The notes under the pieces were generated by a model. The model saw only the letters and a list, made by a program, of their open reading frames with translations, was not told the origin of the DNA and did no database searches. Position numbers and translations under genes: made by a program. Source: Anastatus disparis (Eukaryota; Arthropoda; Insecta; Hymenoptera; Eupelmidae). From it: DNA of 64,000 nucleotides. Shown here one piece after another: positions 23,575 through 36,882 of the stretch. Each line of letters opens with the position of its first letter. The first letter of the stretch is position 1. The stretch lies in assembly GCA_017163975.1 (NCBI GenBank), contig JAFFSR010000251.1, positions 7,812,001 through 7,876,000 on the forward strand, in the 5' to 3' direction.

Positions 23575-25756
23575 GCAAGGCTCACGCGTACACAACATCT
23601 ACAGTCGGAAATTAACATGACAAGTGTACAATCAAGCCGGTTTCGCTAACGAGATCGGTTGGAACGGGAGAGAAAGAGAGAGAGAGAAGAGCTCGCGCTT
23701 ATACTTTGCCAAAAGAGAGATGGCAAATTGCCGACTATATAAAACTTGTGACAAAAGCTCATGGGACGTATAGCTCTCACGGTTAAAAAAGAAGAAAAAA
23801 AAAAGAAATAAAAAAGAAATGCAGACAACTAGAAATCTAATCGTGAGTACAGCATCCAGAAACCAAATACGTAACCTATAGTCATAGCGGCCAATATATA
23901 CAACGACAATAGAAAGAATACATTTGCTGACTTGTTAAAATGGCTCTTTTTTTTTTATTTTGCAAATGGTTAGCTGCTACTTTTGCTTCTGGCAATGTAT
24001 ATCCTATAGTGAAAGTGTTGTTCCAATTCACTGTTTTATTTAGTACAACTAATGCTATTTGTATTAAAGCCCAAGGGTTTTTCTTTTTTATATATATACA
24101 CATGCCATAAGCCATAGTTGTTATTTTTTTTTCTTCTTCTTAAGGTGTTGGAAAACTATATCGTCTTGCTTGCACAGCGCGATTTCTTTATGTCGTGACC
24201 AGAACTAAATGAGATTGGTGAACAAGTATATTGGAGAATATTTGTTTGTTTGTTTGTATCTGTGTTATGTATACACTGATACCACCTACAGAGTTGCTCT
24301 CTGTGAGAGAAAAATATAAGAAATGAAAGTTTCAAAATGCTTTTTTAGAATGGGATTCGATGGAATTTAACGGGTATACTACCTTCTTATGTTGTTATGA
24401 TTTTCAATTGTGAGATTTATTGGGTGATTATTTGAGAAATTTGAGATGTTGGATATATGATGGATGATTGGAGAAGACAAATTTTTATTTCGTTCTACGA
24501 AAATATTTCAAAAAATTAATGATAATGCTTGATTGAGTTACTAAAATTAACAATAGTTTCAATTATTTTAATTTTATTAAATTTGATGTTTATGTTTAAA
24601 ATATAAAATTAAAATTTGATCTTTAGATCATTTGAGAATTGTTTAAAAATTTTATAAGTAGGTTGATATTAAAAACTTCACCTCTGATACATTTCAATGA
24701 ATAATTTAATTATAACTTTAACAAAAACTAACCAATTAGTATTTAGTTTTCTCTAAAAGGAGAGCTCCAACACTCAATTTGATGGAACTTTATTTCATTA
24801 AAAATTCATTGTTTTTTAAACTATAAATCATCATATTAAATTATTTATAGATGTCATCGACTATCACCCAACCCAACGCGTATAATTAAAAAAAGAAAAA
24901 ATATGTCGCTGCAAGTATTCAACCAATTAGAGAACAAGATTGAAAACTAGATCTGCCGAATGTTCGTTATAAACTCGGTCATATTTCGATTATTCATGAA
25001 TATATACAGAATTGATTAAAATCTTGTGGGAAAGGGAAGTCTAAAACGAAAAGAAATAAAATCTTTATATGAGTAATCATAGTGGTGCAACTAAATCAGT
25101 TCTACCGCTCACCTCATATAAATGCGTAAGTATCAACTTTCAAGTCAGTCTGACTAAAATTATGCGATCGTACGATAAGTATGGACAAATTCTTCGAAAT
25201 GTATATGTGTATACGTACGCATAACTTGTTAATATAATATAAAAGGTGGTATTGGGAATTTAGCCACAGAAGCATATATCCGTATATTATGTCAAATCTT
25301 ACTTGGCAGTAAAATTAATTTTATAAAAATAATTTTCAAGCCTTTAGGCCGCATAAAGTTAGTAATGGAAAAATTTATTGATTTAGAGTGATGATTTAAT
25401 TCTTGCTTACGCAGAATAAATTTATTATTAAATTATTTATGAACTATATTAAATTATCCGGAAAGGTATGACTAATATATAATTAAAATATTGTTTATTT
25501 AATTTGCGTATATATTAAGAAATCATTAATCAAAATAATAAAGTATGTAATGATAATTTTAACATGAGTAATAAAATATGAAAGATTTCTTACTTATCAC
25601 ATCAACTTTCAAGATTTATTTTAAATTCATCTTCAATTATTAATGCTCTTTTTGAATTTTATAGAGAATTTTAATTGATTTTCATTACTTGTTTTATTTC
25701 CAAAGTTAAAAAAAAAAACAGCAATGCTGTATCGCGAAAATCATAATTCATCATTC
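20059..25756. other. Gene-free AT-rich stretch
   Basis: No convincing gene. From 21270 to 21500 the sequence is of moderate complexity with a TATATAAAGG box at 21275-21284, but no initiator and open frame follow in a way that supports a promoter. Purine-rich blocks lie near 21180-21260 and 23660-23700. A compound (CA)n(TA)n repeat is listed separately. Short open frames at 21547-21741 and 23340-23615 lack any domain. Confidence 0.55.
23511..23571. repeat. Compound (CA)n(TA)n microsatellite
   Basis: A (CA)n run of about 18 bases passes directly into a (TA)n run of about 44 bases. CA-to-TA junctions like this are common where TA repeats grew next to CA repeats. Confidence 0.95.
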
Positions 25757-25964
25757 TTTTTTCTTTTTTGTTATTTAACGTCACTGAATTTATGCTATAA
25801 TTTCAATTCTAATTAGCGACGGAGATCGTTTCAGTGTGTTTGTTAACAAAGCACATGCCATACAGAGTGGTGCTTGTATATAAAAACAGCCGCGAGTGGT
25901 ATTCGATCTCAGGACCTCGAGATTACGAATCCATCGCTCTACCGACTGAGCCACTGACGACCTC
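25757..25964 (-). mobile_element. tRNA-derived SINE, copy 4 (full length, decayed B box)
   Basis: Full-length minus-strand copy with its T-rich tail complement at 25757 and head complement CCTC at 25961-25964. The B box is decayed (GGTATTCGATC on the + strand, about 25908-25918). The anticodon region still reads CGT on the element strand. The tail stem is GTCGCT with AGTGAC, as in copies 1 and 2, pairing through one G-U. Head-to-middle pairing is partial. The open frame at 25834-26076 on the + strand crosses this copy and is not a gene. Confidence 0.88.
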
Positions 25965-28805
25965 TACAATCATATTTCAATACTTTCTAAAAATATTAGA
26001 TTTGCCTTTATTCATAAGAGAACATAAAAATCCTAAACTGATTTTTCAAAATTTAAATCTAACTAAAATAAACTAGACAAGCTTGTTAAATGTATACATT
26101 AAAAGATATCAATATATACCTGTATTGAAAACAATAACACTTGCATAATTGTATATACAGCTACATAAGCATTCCACCAACGCTTTTACTGTAAAAATAC
26201 AACCTTTTAAAATAAGTATCTTAAGCAAAAGCACATAGGTATATAGTAAAAAGTTAAAAAAAAAACGGTAGCAGTAGTAGTAACACGCGGCATCTTAAGT
26301 CTTATATAGCTCCAAGTATATGTACGTGAAAAAGGTATAAGGGAACTTATGTACGTGGAGGAGATCGGAACGCCAGATCGGTTTATTTCTCAGAGTTCTT
26401 CGCTCTCTCCTTTTAGTAACGTTTAAAAAAAAGGACGATGATCATCATACATTGATATATCAAGTTTACTCTCTCTCTCTTTTTTTTTATTTTCATGGTA
26501 GCTCTTTGAAAATTATTAATGCAGTGGTGTTTGGAATTTAATATTTAAAAAGGTGTTTTCTAGTATGTGGAGTAGATCGAATGATCGATTAAATTTATAT
26601 GGATAGGTATTCGGAATGAGAGAAATTTTATCGTATGTATTATGTGTTTATATATAAATGTATAAGAGAAATATCACATTGTGGTTTTTAGTCATTTTTA
26701 TTTTCCTCTTTTCTCATTTTTTTTATTTCACTTCACGCTATAAAGCTATAACATTTAGACTTTCTTTCGTGTCGCGAGCACTAAAACTGGGACAGTCACG
26801 AAGAATCAACATTGTACTAACTGCACTTGAGAGCTCGAGAGTGAGAGATCTCTTTAAAAACGACGCGAGGATGAACTCGACACTAGAATATTATTTTTTA
26901 TGCGCTCACGATAAAAAGAAGAAAAAAAAAACAAAATAATAATAAAGATATTTTGGTACAAGGTCTCAACGTGGAATAGAAAATGTGAGAAATATATTTA
27001 CTGCGATGCAATTTTCTAACTTGCTTTTTTTATTTTTTTATTTTCAATTTCAATATATAATTTCTATTGTATTGTTATAATCGCTTGTACGAATGTAAAA
27101 TAGCTTACAATTATATTTTTATTCAATATACAAGTTGGTTTCAAAATTTTCGAGGAATTCAAATTTCAATTGTAAAGTCTAATTTTTGAATTTCGAAAAA
27201 TTTTTTAAAAATCATATTTGAAAAATTCTGTTTCTCTGAAATATATAGAAACATATGTTGAAACATAAAAAAAGCTCTAGAATGCTATTTTGTCACATTT
27301 CTTTAACGGAATTCAAAGGTGAAAATTGTTATTTTAAAGTTTCATTCCTGTCTAAAATAAAACTAAATTTCGTATATTTTTTAAAAAGAATTTTAAATAT
27401 TTGTATTCATCAATAAATAATATTTTTTTAATTAAGAATTCATGTTTTGACAGACCTTAGCACGTAATATTATTATTAAAAATATTTTTCTCTTGTTTTA
27501 ATTATCATATACATATAAAATGAATGTATTACAAATTTTCGAATATTTAAAAAGTTACAAATATCACTCTATTTAGTCGAGCATTTAGCTGGTTAAGCGT
27601 AACATTTATTCGTATCAAATCAATAATCGTCCGTTTAAATATTTATCATCTTCGATACTTAAAGCATGAATTTATAATAAATAAGGGTTACATTTCAAGA
27701 TATAACTAATTTGGACTTGAAATAATCCAAGTATGTAACCTTACTAAATCTGGATTACAAATTAATAAAGAATGAAACATAAAAAAAAAGAGTTAACGTA
27801 TCAAGTGTATTGGATAATATGAATTATTGAATTATAGATTTATGCTTGATGACATAGTGTTATTTTAGTATCGTGTTATTCGACTGTTAGAATGTCATTT
27901 CTAGAGTATTATCCATCATATATCTATATCCCCGTTGTAATACATATTTTTAAAATCGATAAATTTTTTATATTCTTTATTAACTTATAGAATTGTACAG
28001 ATGAACAAAAAAAATTATTTATTAAATATTATTGATTTTTAATAAAATAAAAGGATTAATATTTGATACATGTATAAATGTAATACTTGGCAAGTAAGTA
28101 TGAAAGTTCAATAAAAATATGACGATTAAAGTAACGCCACTACCACAGTTTACGCCCGTATGATTTATTTCAAACTTTTATCACTTCTGCCACTTATAAT
28201 GTCTTTAAAAAGTTGTGCCTTCACGAGCTGTAATTTATGAAACGAGCATTACAAGAATTAAAAAATAAAAAAGAGAAAGAAAAAATAGAAAAGGAACACC
28301 TAATACTGAGTTATCCATTACAAATGAGTAAGAAAATCGCCATAATAAATGATAAACAAGCGAATAAATAAAGTTTAATGCATCGTAAAATATAATTAGC
28401 TGATTAGAAGCATATATACGTATAATCCTAATGATTCTTAGGAGGCCAGTATAGTTATTATACATGACTCGGTAACTATGTATATGTATGTACTCTCTTT
28501 TTCGTTACTATATTCATAATTATTATGTAGCCTTAAGGCCTTAAACTTGTAGCTACCTTTTGCTTGTATACATATATACACACTATACAAAGCTTCATGT
28601 AAATAATCTTCGCTTGTATCTCTTTAATGTATATATAAGAACTTTTACATATATGTATCCAACTAACGAATATTATTCTTATTGCTTTGTACATACGTTG
28701 TAAAAATTGTTCAAATAACATTCATAATGTGATGGTTTTATTTTTTTCACAAGATTTTTAATTCGTCGAATATTAACATTAAAATTGTAAGATATCATAA
28801 ATGGT

Positions 28806-28883
28806 ATAATATATTATATGTAAAATATATTAATTATAATTATGTATAAATTATATATAGAATAATATATTATATGTAAAATA
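28806..28883 (+). repeat. 22-base direct repeat in AT-rich DNA
   Basis: A 22-base word starting ATAATATATTATATG occurs at 28806-28827 and exactly again at 28862-28883, 56 bases on. It is a small local duplication inside (TA)-rich sequence. Confidence 0.7.
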
Positions 28884-30257
28884 ATATTATATATATATAT
28901 ACATTTATTCATTTATTTGTATAATATTTATTAGGTATAAAAAAATGTGAAAATTTATTATAATTAGATGCAATTTTAATAATTCATTACTGATATTAGA
29001 GGTGATTACAAAATTTATTCAACTAAAATTAATAGATATTTCGTAACTGATTTAAAGTTGGATGACCAAATCATAATCAATCAGTTGCTAATTTAAAACT
29101 TGTCTATTGATTCTGGTAGATAAACATAGAAAAAAAAAATTTACAGTTAACGATGTAGTAGTCCATACAGTAGCATACTAAACGCTATTTTTCAAATTTC
29201 TTTCAGAAACTTTATCAAACATTCCATCGCTGTTAAATGAGTCTCCATTCATCTAAAAAAAAAAAAGGAAAACAAAAATTTTTGAATAAAAAGACTGTAA
29301 TCAACATCTTCCGAGATAGATCGAGATAAGTTCTTACCGAAAATAAGAAGAAAAAGCAAAAAAGAATTAAAACTCCCATCTCTGTATCCCGAAAATTACA
29401 GCTTCTTTGCAAAAGGGTCTTCGTCGTCGTCGTCATGGACAAAAGAGTGAAAGAGAAGGAAAACAAAGAAAGCCTTGATACCGAACGTCTGGTGTATGTG
29501 TATATATATACGTATATACGCATCACTCCGTGGACAAGTTGCTCGCGAAGGATTTCGTTTTGTTAATTCCAGCAGTGGCAATGATGGTAGGTAGCCAGGC
29601 TATGGAATAGCTTTTTACTCTTTTCCTTCATGCGTCTACTTCTTTCTTGTCCACGCAATTCCTGATTTCCAGAGAGTAAGAGAAAGAAAGAGAATGAGGT
29701 AGCAAGGAAGAGAGAGAAAGAGAGAGGGATGCCGCGCTTACCACGAAGTAAACTCGTTACGAGGTATGTTTACGACCTTGGACGATTCCAATTACCGCTA
29801 AATCTCTCTGGAATTGACTTTGAGCGATAAGTTTTACTTTCGTTGAAGAGAAGTGGCTGCCGCTGTTGCTACTTCTACTGTGCAAAAGCTTTATACATAT
29901 AGAATTTAACCACTCACGGGAGTTGCGACTGCTCTTCTATATGTATGTGTTTATGCATGAGCTTGTGTGTATAGGTGTACGTGTCGTTATATGCACCGTG
30001 GGGCCGAAAGTGATTTCAGCATTTCCTTCCTGTGTGTGTAAACGCAGCAGGCGGCAACCAACAGTTTCTTCCTTTCTACATCTTTCTCTTTCTCTCTCTT
30101 TCCCTCTTATTTTAGTATCGTACAAATAGTATGTGCATATGTACAGATGGACTTGCGGATTCTCTCTATAATGTATCACGAAAAGTCGTTTAGCTTGCGA
30201 CTCTCTTTCCTATATAAGCAGTATAAAGGTACTACAAATTTAACTGATGCATCAAAT

Positions 30258-30284
30258 GATAATGATGATGATGATGATGATGAT
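30258..30284 (+). repeat. (GAT)n microsatellite
   Basis: About nine units of GAT/ATG with an initial irregular unit, ending at GATAGAGAG. Confidence 0.85.
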
Positions 30285-31298
30285 AGAGAGTAAAGGAGAA
30301 TGAAGAAGAAAATAAAAAGTTTAATTGAAAATTTCCGCAGTTGTGAGTTTATGAGTTTGCTTTGTGCTCATGTAAATACTTGGGTGTACACGAATGTTTA
30401 TAAACTTACTTGTTTCAGTAAGTATGCAAAAAGAAATTACTCGAATGATTGACAACACTTATCCAGAAATTTTAATAATAAAGCTTATTTCGCATTTTTT
30501 CAGAATTTACAGATTTTTATTTTTTGATTCATTTTATATTAATTAACAAGAGTATTTATGGATTTAAGATAAAGGGGTGCATAAAAATTTATAATACAGA
30601 GCATCACAGGTGAATTGGGAATTTTGTGTTCGCTCAAATTTCCATCAAATGTGTAATTTTCCTTAAACAAACTAAAATTATTATATAAATAAATGATAAT
30701 AACTTTAAATGTAAGTGTTTAAAAATCACTGAAATACAGATTCCAAAAAGATGAGTGTACGTAGCGAACACACCATTGTTGCAGAGGGAAAAGAAGTATG
30801 AAATATAAAATATACTTTAATTTAATAACCCAATTAATTTATCATTTATTAATAATAAAATTAATTTTAATATAGCTTTCAGTAAACTCTATATCGAGCA
30901 AATATTTCAAGGAGTCACGCAATTCATGCCAATGATATTTTAATCATTTGCTCGTTTCCTGTAACATCGATTTCGATGGATGGGTTGACAGAAAAGATGA
31001 TTATTTAGTGATTAAGGGATAAATACCTTTGCGTGCATTAAAGTTCGAAAAATTTATTTTTATGAGCAACTAATTTATCAGTAATTGTTTTTAAAGAATT
31101 GAATGATTGCAGTATCCTACATTTTTTAACGTTACATATTTATACAATAAAAAGTAAAATAATTTCTTAGTATTAAAATTATTAATACGTTTAATTCACT
31201 TAAGAATCTTTACAAATATTCTTTATCATTTTTGTAATTTTGCGATTGAACAAATTTGCATAAACGTAGAAACTTTATCGTAAGTTTGTTGTTACCAT

Positions 31299-31311
31299 AT
31301 TATTATTATTA

Positions 31312-31358
<47 letters not shown>

Positions 31359-31359
31359 G
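31299..31359 (+). repeat. (TTA)n microsatellite, about 61 bp
   Basis: (TAT)n/(TTA)n run with two G interruptions (ATTGTTATT near 31312 and the final ATTGTT). It is the longest trinucleotide repeat in the window. Confidence 0.95.
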
Positions 31360-31879
31360 TTAAAGTCAAATGTTAAACTACGAAATGGATTTGTGCAACT
31401 ATTTTCATAACATTAATATACACAAACCATATAGAGTACAATAAAATTAACAGTAAACTCGGTTAGTTTCAAGCGGATATTTTGTATTTAGTATAATCCC
31501 TGTATTTAATAATTAATATTTGTGAATAAAGTATAATTGAAAATTTCCTAACTTAATAAATAATTATAATAGTAAAATACATCTATATAGGTTTCTGAAT
31601 TTTATTTTCATAAATAAATGGATTGCATAAATGTAATTCAAGTCTAATAAATAAAGTTATATTTTTCAATTACGCGATTTTTACCAATACATCAATAATG
31701 TGAAAAAGTTTCTGAAACTTTACATAAATTCATAAAAAAGGGTAAACATATAAATATGTATTTGAAATCATATTTATTTTTAAAAAAATTGTACGAATAA
31801 ATTATCGTGTTATTTCCTAAAATATTATTTATTTTGATTTCGATGATTAGTTTGGATCCCGAGAAACTATTTATTAATA

Positions 31880-32038
31880 CCCTGGTAGAAATGTGAACAT
31901 TAAAAATGGTGTATATAAAAATTTAAGGTTATTAATAATAATAATGCTAAAGAAATGGCCATAAAATGTTAAAAAAAGCGTTTGTATTTCTACTGGTCAT
32001 AAAATGATAAAAAAAAAACGTTTCAATTTCCACCTGGG
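31880..32038 (+). mobile_element. MITE family member, copy 1 (159 bp, TIR CCCTGGTAGAAAT)
   Basis: It starts CCCTGGTAGAAATG and ends CAATTTCCACCTGGG, so its ends are inverted repeats. It matches the copy at 49188-49350 along its whole length. Inside are two tandem units of about 40 bases, each beginning GG(T/C)CATAAAATG and running to a TTTCTACT/TTTCCACC end, so the right TIR looks like the end of the second unit. It is flanked by TAATA on both sides (31875-31879 and 32039-32043), compatible with a TA or 5-base target duplication. There is no coding capacity. A TA target would suggest the Tc1/mariner superfamily, but the DNA is AT-rich and this is not secure. Confidence 0.7.
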
Positions 32039-32828
32039 TAATAATTAATAAACAACTTCATTTTATTAAAATTCCATAAATTTGCGTATTTAAACTGTTA
32101 AAAGTAATATTTCGTTTTTTAAAATAATATATTTTAATTGCAAATTTAGAATATATTTCTATAATATTATATCAAAAACATAGGTACTTGTATAATTAAT
32201 ATAATATTTTGTACTTTGTATTGTAATTATGCAATAAAGTTTGAAATCGTGAGCATCAAACGAAATATATATATACATTATATGTATTAAATATTCCGTT
32301 ATAAAAGCAGTTTTCTGTTTTCATAATTTTCACTCGAGAGATCAAGGATTCAAAGGTCATTGCCAGAATAATCGTGCATCCATAAACAAACATATTAAGG
32401 TCGCCACAATATTTTTTTAATACCACATTGTTTCAAATAAAATATACCTCTTACAACTTTTTGTAATCACTTTACGTTCTTTATTTACTTTTCTTTCTTT
32501 TACCCTAGTACATATAAGCAAAAGAAAACTTAAGACGCAGAGATGTTATAGCTGTTAAGATGAAAAAAAGGGAGTTCTTATTTTTTTTATTAGCTTTTGA
32601 TGTAGCGTCACGCGACAAACGAATCCCTTTTATAATAAGAGCGAAATCCGAGTGGTAGACTCACGTAGGTAGACAAGACAGAGCAGCAACAGCAGCCAAA
32701 GCAACGTAATAGTAGCGGATTTTTACTTTGATTTACGATATTAGCACCGGTTGAATGGCTCGTTAGCGACATTGTCATTGCCACGTATATAGCTTACCCA
32801 ACCCTCGCTTCGAAAATTTGCTCTTGCT

Positions 32829-32830
<2 letters not shown>

Positions 32831-32883
<53 letters not shown>

Positions 32884-32892
32884 CATACATAC
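32831..32892. repeat. (TA)n(CATA)n microsatellite
   Basis: About 48 bases of TA repeat followed by three to four CATA units. Confidence 0.95.
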
Positions 32893-33167
32893 GGTTAACT
32901 ATATTTTGTATAGGTTGTATATATAGAGCTTTGAAGTACACTGTGATCATCTTGTTCGTTACGAGATTAAGCTCTTTGCACGTGTTATGATAGGTTTAGC
33001 CTAATGATCTAATATGTTTTTAGAATCATTTTTTAATTATATTGAAAAAATGTACATTGAATAATTAGTGAATTTTATTAAAAGTGTTTGATCAATCAAA
33101 AAAAGTTTTAAAATAAAGAAATTATTAAAAAAAATTAAATTGTATACTGATAAAACTAATTTTATTA

Positions 33168-33289
33168 GAGAAGTCTTCAGTGACTCAAACATCACTGTTT
33201 ATAATGCACATGCTTTTTTTACACTTACTGAAAACCTCCGTCGCTAATTAACATCCCAATGATAGCATAAATAAAACATTAAATAAAAT
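33168..33289 (+). mobile_element. tRNA-derived SINE, copy 5 (internal deletion of the tRNA body)
   Basis: The head (GAGAAGTCTTCAGTGACTC) is joined almost directly to the post-tRNA region (ATCACTG...CACATGC). About 75-80 bases are missing, including the anticodon and B box, so this copy cannot act as a Pol III promoter. The middle (TACTGAAAACCTCCGTCGCT) and the GATAGCATAAAT segment remain. The AGCGAC strand of the tail stem is lost (AAACATTAAATAAA). This is an old, decayed copy. Confidence 0.82.
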
Positions 33290-33578
33290 CACCAAAAAAA
33301 AAAATTATTCTGTTAAAAGTGTTATGTTTCAAACTAGATATCTATAAAGAATCAGTTTCATTTTTTTCATTTTTAAGCTCTTTAGTGGAAACAGTAATCA
33401 TTTTACTTTTATTAAATTTAATTAAACTAACGAATTGTATAACTAACCATCCATCAATATTTATTTCAGTCGATAAAAAAAATATCAGTGTAAAACACTT
33501 CGCAAATATAAATCAAAATGAAAGCACTTATTGTTATATTGATATATAAAAAGAGCATACTCAAAGATCAAATAGCCG

Positions 33579-33639
<61 letters not shown>

Positions 33640-36600
33640 TAAATTGCTTTTATAAAAAATAATAAAAATCTCGAATGTAACGATTTTTCATTTGAAAATA
33701 TTTATAATATTTTTTACAAAGGTACTTAAACAATTTCCCATGTGAATCTCTCTATGGACTATCCAAAAATCCTTTCATACGAATAATAAAACATATAAAT
33801 CGAGAATTTTCCTTTTCATTTGAAAGATCTATATTTTTTAATACTAAACAGAAAAGAAAAAAATTAAAATTTTGAATTGCACACATTGTTTTAACGATTT
33901 TACGTGCATAAAGTGTAAGCATTTTGCAAACGTATTTTTATCTTACCTCCCTTTTTTGACAAGTAGCATGATAAAACAAAAAATGCCGACAAATTGGATA
34001 TCAAAAGCTCCGTTTGTGAAAGCTGAATTCATATATTTATGTATCTATATGCCTATATATCTAAATATACATACGTTTGTGTGTATTTTTCATTATTCTT
34101 TGCTTTCTCTTGTCCCTGAATACAATTTTTATATACCGTTCAGTACGTTAATTTACCCTATTGACTTTCGAGACAAAGCTACGTTTTGTACATCCGAGAG
34201 AAATTCATTGCAATTTCGTTGTACCACAATGCGTGTGTGTGTAGAGAAAATCATAAAGAAAAGATAAATCAAAATTATTTCTGACTATTTGTACGCTCTA
34301 GAAAATCACCTGCCCATATAAACACACAAACGACCCTTAACGATCCTCTGATGAATAGCCTATACTCTTTCGGCTCCGAAAGCTACCGAAAATCTAACAA
34401 TTAAGGGAGAGAAGAAGAATGATTTGTTACTGACCAAATTTACACGAAGCCCAAATATCATATTATCGAGACCTTTAACGATCGCATACATATATATATA
34501 CGCACGTTCTATCATTAGTGTACTACTCTTATAAATGTATATCTATATATACACATATATTTCAGAAAAAATGTCAAACAGAAGAAAAATCGAGCGTTGT
34601 AATCCATTTGTCTTTTGTATGAAAAAAAAATTTTTTGTCACACACAGTAATGAGATGAAAAGAAATGATGTCACATATAGCCAGTATAGTAGGAGCTCGT
34701 TAAAATGTTCGATTGAGCAATAAATAAAAATAATTTAATGCTTTAAAGACTGTGATTAGTAAGGATTTATCATTATTTTATTTTTTAAAGGTTTTTGTGA
34801 CATTTAATTTGATAAATATTGGCAACGGATTTACATGAAGACAAATTATATTGTAACGAGGGTAGGGCTTCAGAAGGAGAAAAAACTACAATTGACGAGC
34901 AATTAACCTTTTCTAAATGATCTTTTTATCACTGCGGTAGAAGAGTGTGCCGATTAAATTTCTTTAAGAGGGTACTGAGGATTTGACTCTTTTCAAGAAT
35001 ATAATGAGAATTAACTTTTCTTTTTTTTATGGTTAAACCCTTTGATAGAGGAGAACAAAAATTTAGAACAACGCTGTAATTTAACGGTGGAATAAATGGT
35101 TTTTGAATTTAAATTTCATTTGATGATGCATTAAAGAGATAAAAAAAATTCTGCTGAATTAAAATAATAAAGAATCAAGTTAATGCTTATTGTTTTCGAG
35201 GAATGGATGGAACAAAATTATTTTAAAGTATTGTTATATATTAGTCAAATTATATAAATATTTTTCAAAATAAATCTTGCATGATAATAAAATGATTCAC
35301 GGGGTAATATGACTTTGTAAAATTAATTTTCAATTGCTGTTTTGATAATTTTCGATGAACGTTAAGAACTGAAGACTCATTTATGCCTCCGCACGTTTAA
35401 TTACATGAATGAAACTTAACAGAAGAAAGATTTCTCGGGCGAATGTTGAAAATTAACTCGCAACTTTAATATATTAAAATTTTTTTAACATTTACATTTT
35501 ACATTCATACTTTTGTAAATAAAATGCTTTTTTCTAAATTTTTAAGTAGCTTTATGAAATTTCTTCCTTCCGTATAATTAAACATCATTTTATATATATT
35601 TTATGAATTATATAATTTAAGTATAAATTGTATATAAATTATATAATTTAAGTTGCTTTGAATAATTGTCCAATTGAAAATGGGGGGCTATAGGGAATGT
35701 AAGAATAATGCTTACAAAAAGAGACTTTAAAGTCTAAGAATTCAAATATATAAAGCCTAGAGATACATTTTTATTAATAGATTGAAAGACGATATCTAAG
35801 AATCCTCAATCGAACCTCAACAGCATTGGGATTTGGTTATCTTTTACTGAACTTCGTAAATACAATGTAATATTTTGATGTAAAAGCTTCTACAATGTAG
35901 TTATTAGTATAAAATATTTATCCATATTTTGATTTTTATTAAAAAAAAGTATAAAAAAATTAAAAATATTTCATTCAAATAATATAGTAATATCTGGTTC
36001 ATAATATAATTTTTATTGAATAAACAATAGAACAATTTAATTTTTTTAAATTTATTAAGACTTTAATTATTGATTTTTTTTCTTTTCTAAAAATACATAA
36101 ACTTCGTTACAAATTCACTTTTTATTCTCATTTTTTTTATCGTGTTTTTAATTTAGTATCAGAATCTTTCGAAGATTATAAATAAATGATTGGCTTTCAT
36201 TATTCAATTTTAATGCCGATAAATTTGAAAATATATATTGAATTTCATATAAATTAATTTATAAAAAAACTTATAAAAGTATAACTATGATTAGTTTAGC
36301 CAAAACATTTATATATGTAACTTTATGAATTTATGAAACGAGCATACGTGATTTATTTTAACTAATATTGTAATTTACATATTTCACTCTTATCAGTCAC
36401 ATCTCAATTTACAATGGTTGAGAATTGATATAAGTTAATGAAAAATTAGCGCTTATAAGCTAATAGTTAGTTGGTAAGAAACTATATTCAAAACTTTGAT
36501 TAAAGTATTTAATCGATTTCCTCATCGGTAATTTAAACGAATAAAAAATAACGTCTTATTATGAAACCTTACAAAAAAAAATTAATATTTGTATTTGTAA

Positions 36601-36685
36601 AGCTTCCTTAATAAGATTCATGAAAAAAGCTTTACATTAAAGAAATATGTTAAAAAGCTTAATAAATGCATCGAAAGAATATTTA
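33290..36685. other. Gene-free AT-rich stretch
   Basis: It contains a long (TA)n repeat (listed), a local duplication of AATTATATAATTTAAGT near 35604 and 35638, and otherwise AT-rich sequence. Open frames at 33319-33549 and 33872-34267 have no recognised domain; the latter (131 codons) is Phe/Tyr/Ile-rich as expected of AT-rich DNA. Confidence 0.55.
33583..33637. repeat. (TA)n microsatellite, about 55 bp
   Basis: An uninterrupted alternating AT run. Confidence 0.95.
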
Positions 36686-36882
36686 TTTTTTTTTTATTTA
36701 ACGACGCTGTGTTAATGCTCTCATTGCAATGCTTATTAACGACGGAGATCATCAGTGTGTTTGTGAAGAAAGCACGTGTAAAGTACAGTGGTGCTTGTAT
36801 CAATCGACCGAGAGTGGAATTTGAACTCGAGACCTCGAGATTACGAATCCATCGCTCTACCGAATGAGCCACTGACGACCTC
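36686..36882 (-). mobile_element. tRNA-derived SINE, copy 6 (full length)
   Basis: Full-length minus-strand copy, from its tail complement at 36686 to the head complement GACGACCTC at 36874-36882. The B box complement is GGAATTTGAAC (36816-36826) and the anticodon region reads CGT on the element strand. The distal partner differs from the head complement at two positions, both of which allow G-U pairing in RNA. The tail stem is weakened (GTCGTT with AGCGTC). The minus-strand open frame at 36618-36872, starting MAHSVERWIRNLEVSSSN, is simply the translated tRNA-like body, a well-known annotation artefact. Confidence 0.9.

Larger units (their letters stand above)
25965..33167. other. Gene-free AT-rich stretch with microsatellites
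   Basis: About 7 kb without a convincing gene. It contains (GAT)n, (TTA)n and (TA)n microsatellites, a 22-base direct repeat and the first copy of a TA-flanked MITE (each listed separately). A small imperfect hairpin has outer strands GGTTACAT (27686-27693) and ATGTAACC (27733-27740) and inner strands TTCAAG/CTTGAA. TTAAGGCCTTAA (28533-28544) is a perfect palindrome. Positions 29540-30060 are more complex and G+C-richer than average, but no coding frame holds. Confidence 0.55.

Noticed and set aside
36618..36872. Minus-strand open frame starting MAHSVERWIRNLEVSSSN
   Set aside because: It is the translated tRNA-like body of SINE copy 6; such peptides appear widely in databases as artefacts of tRNA-derived repeats.
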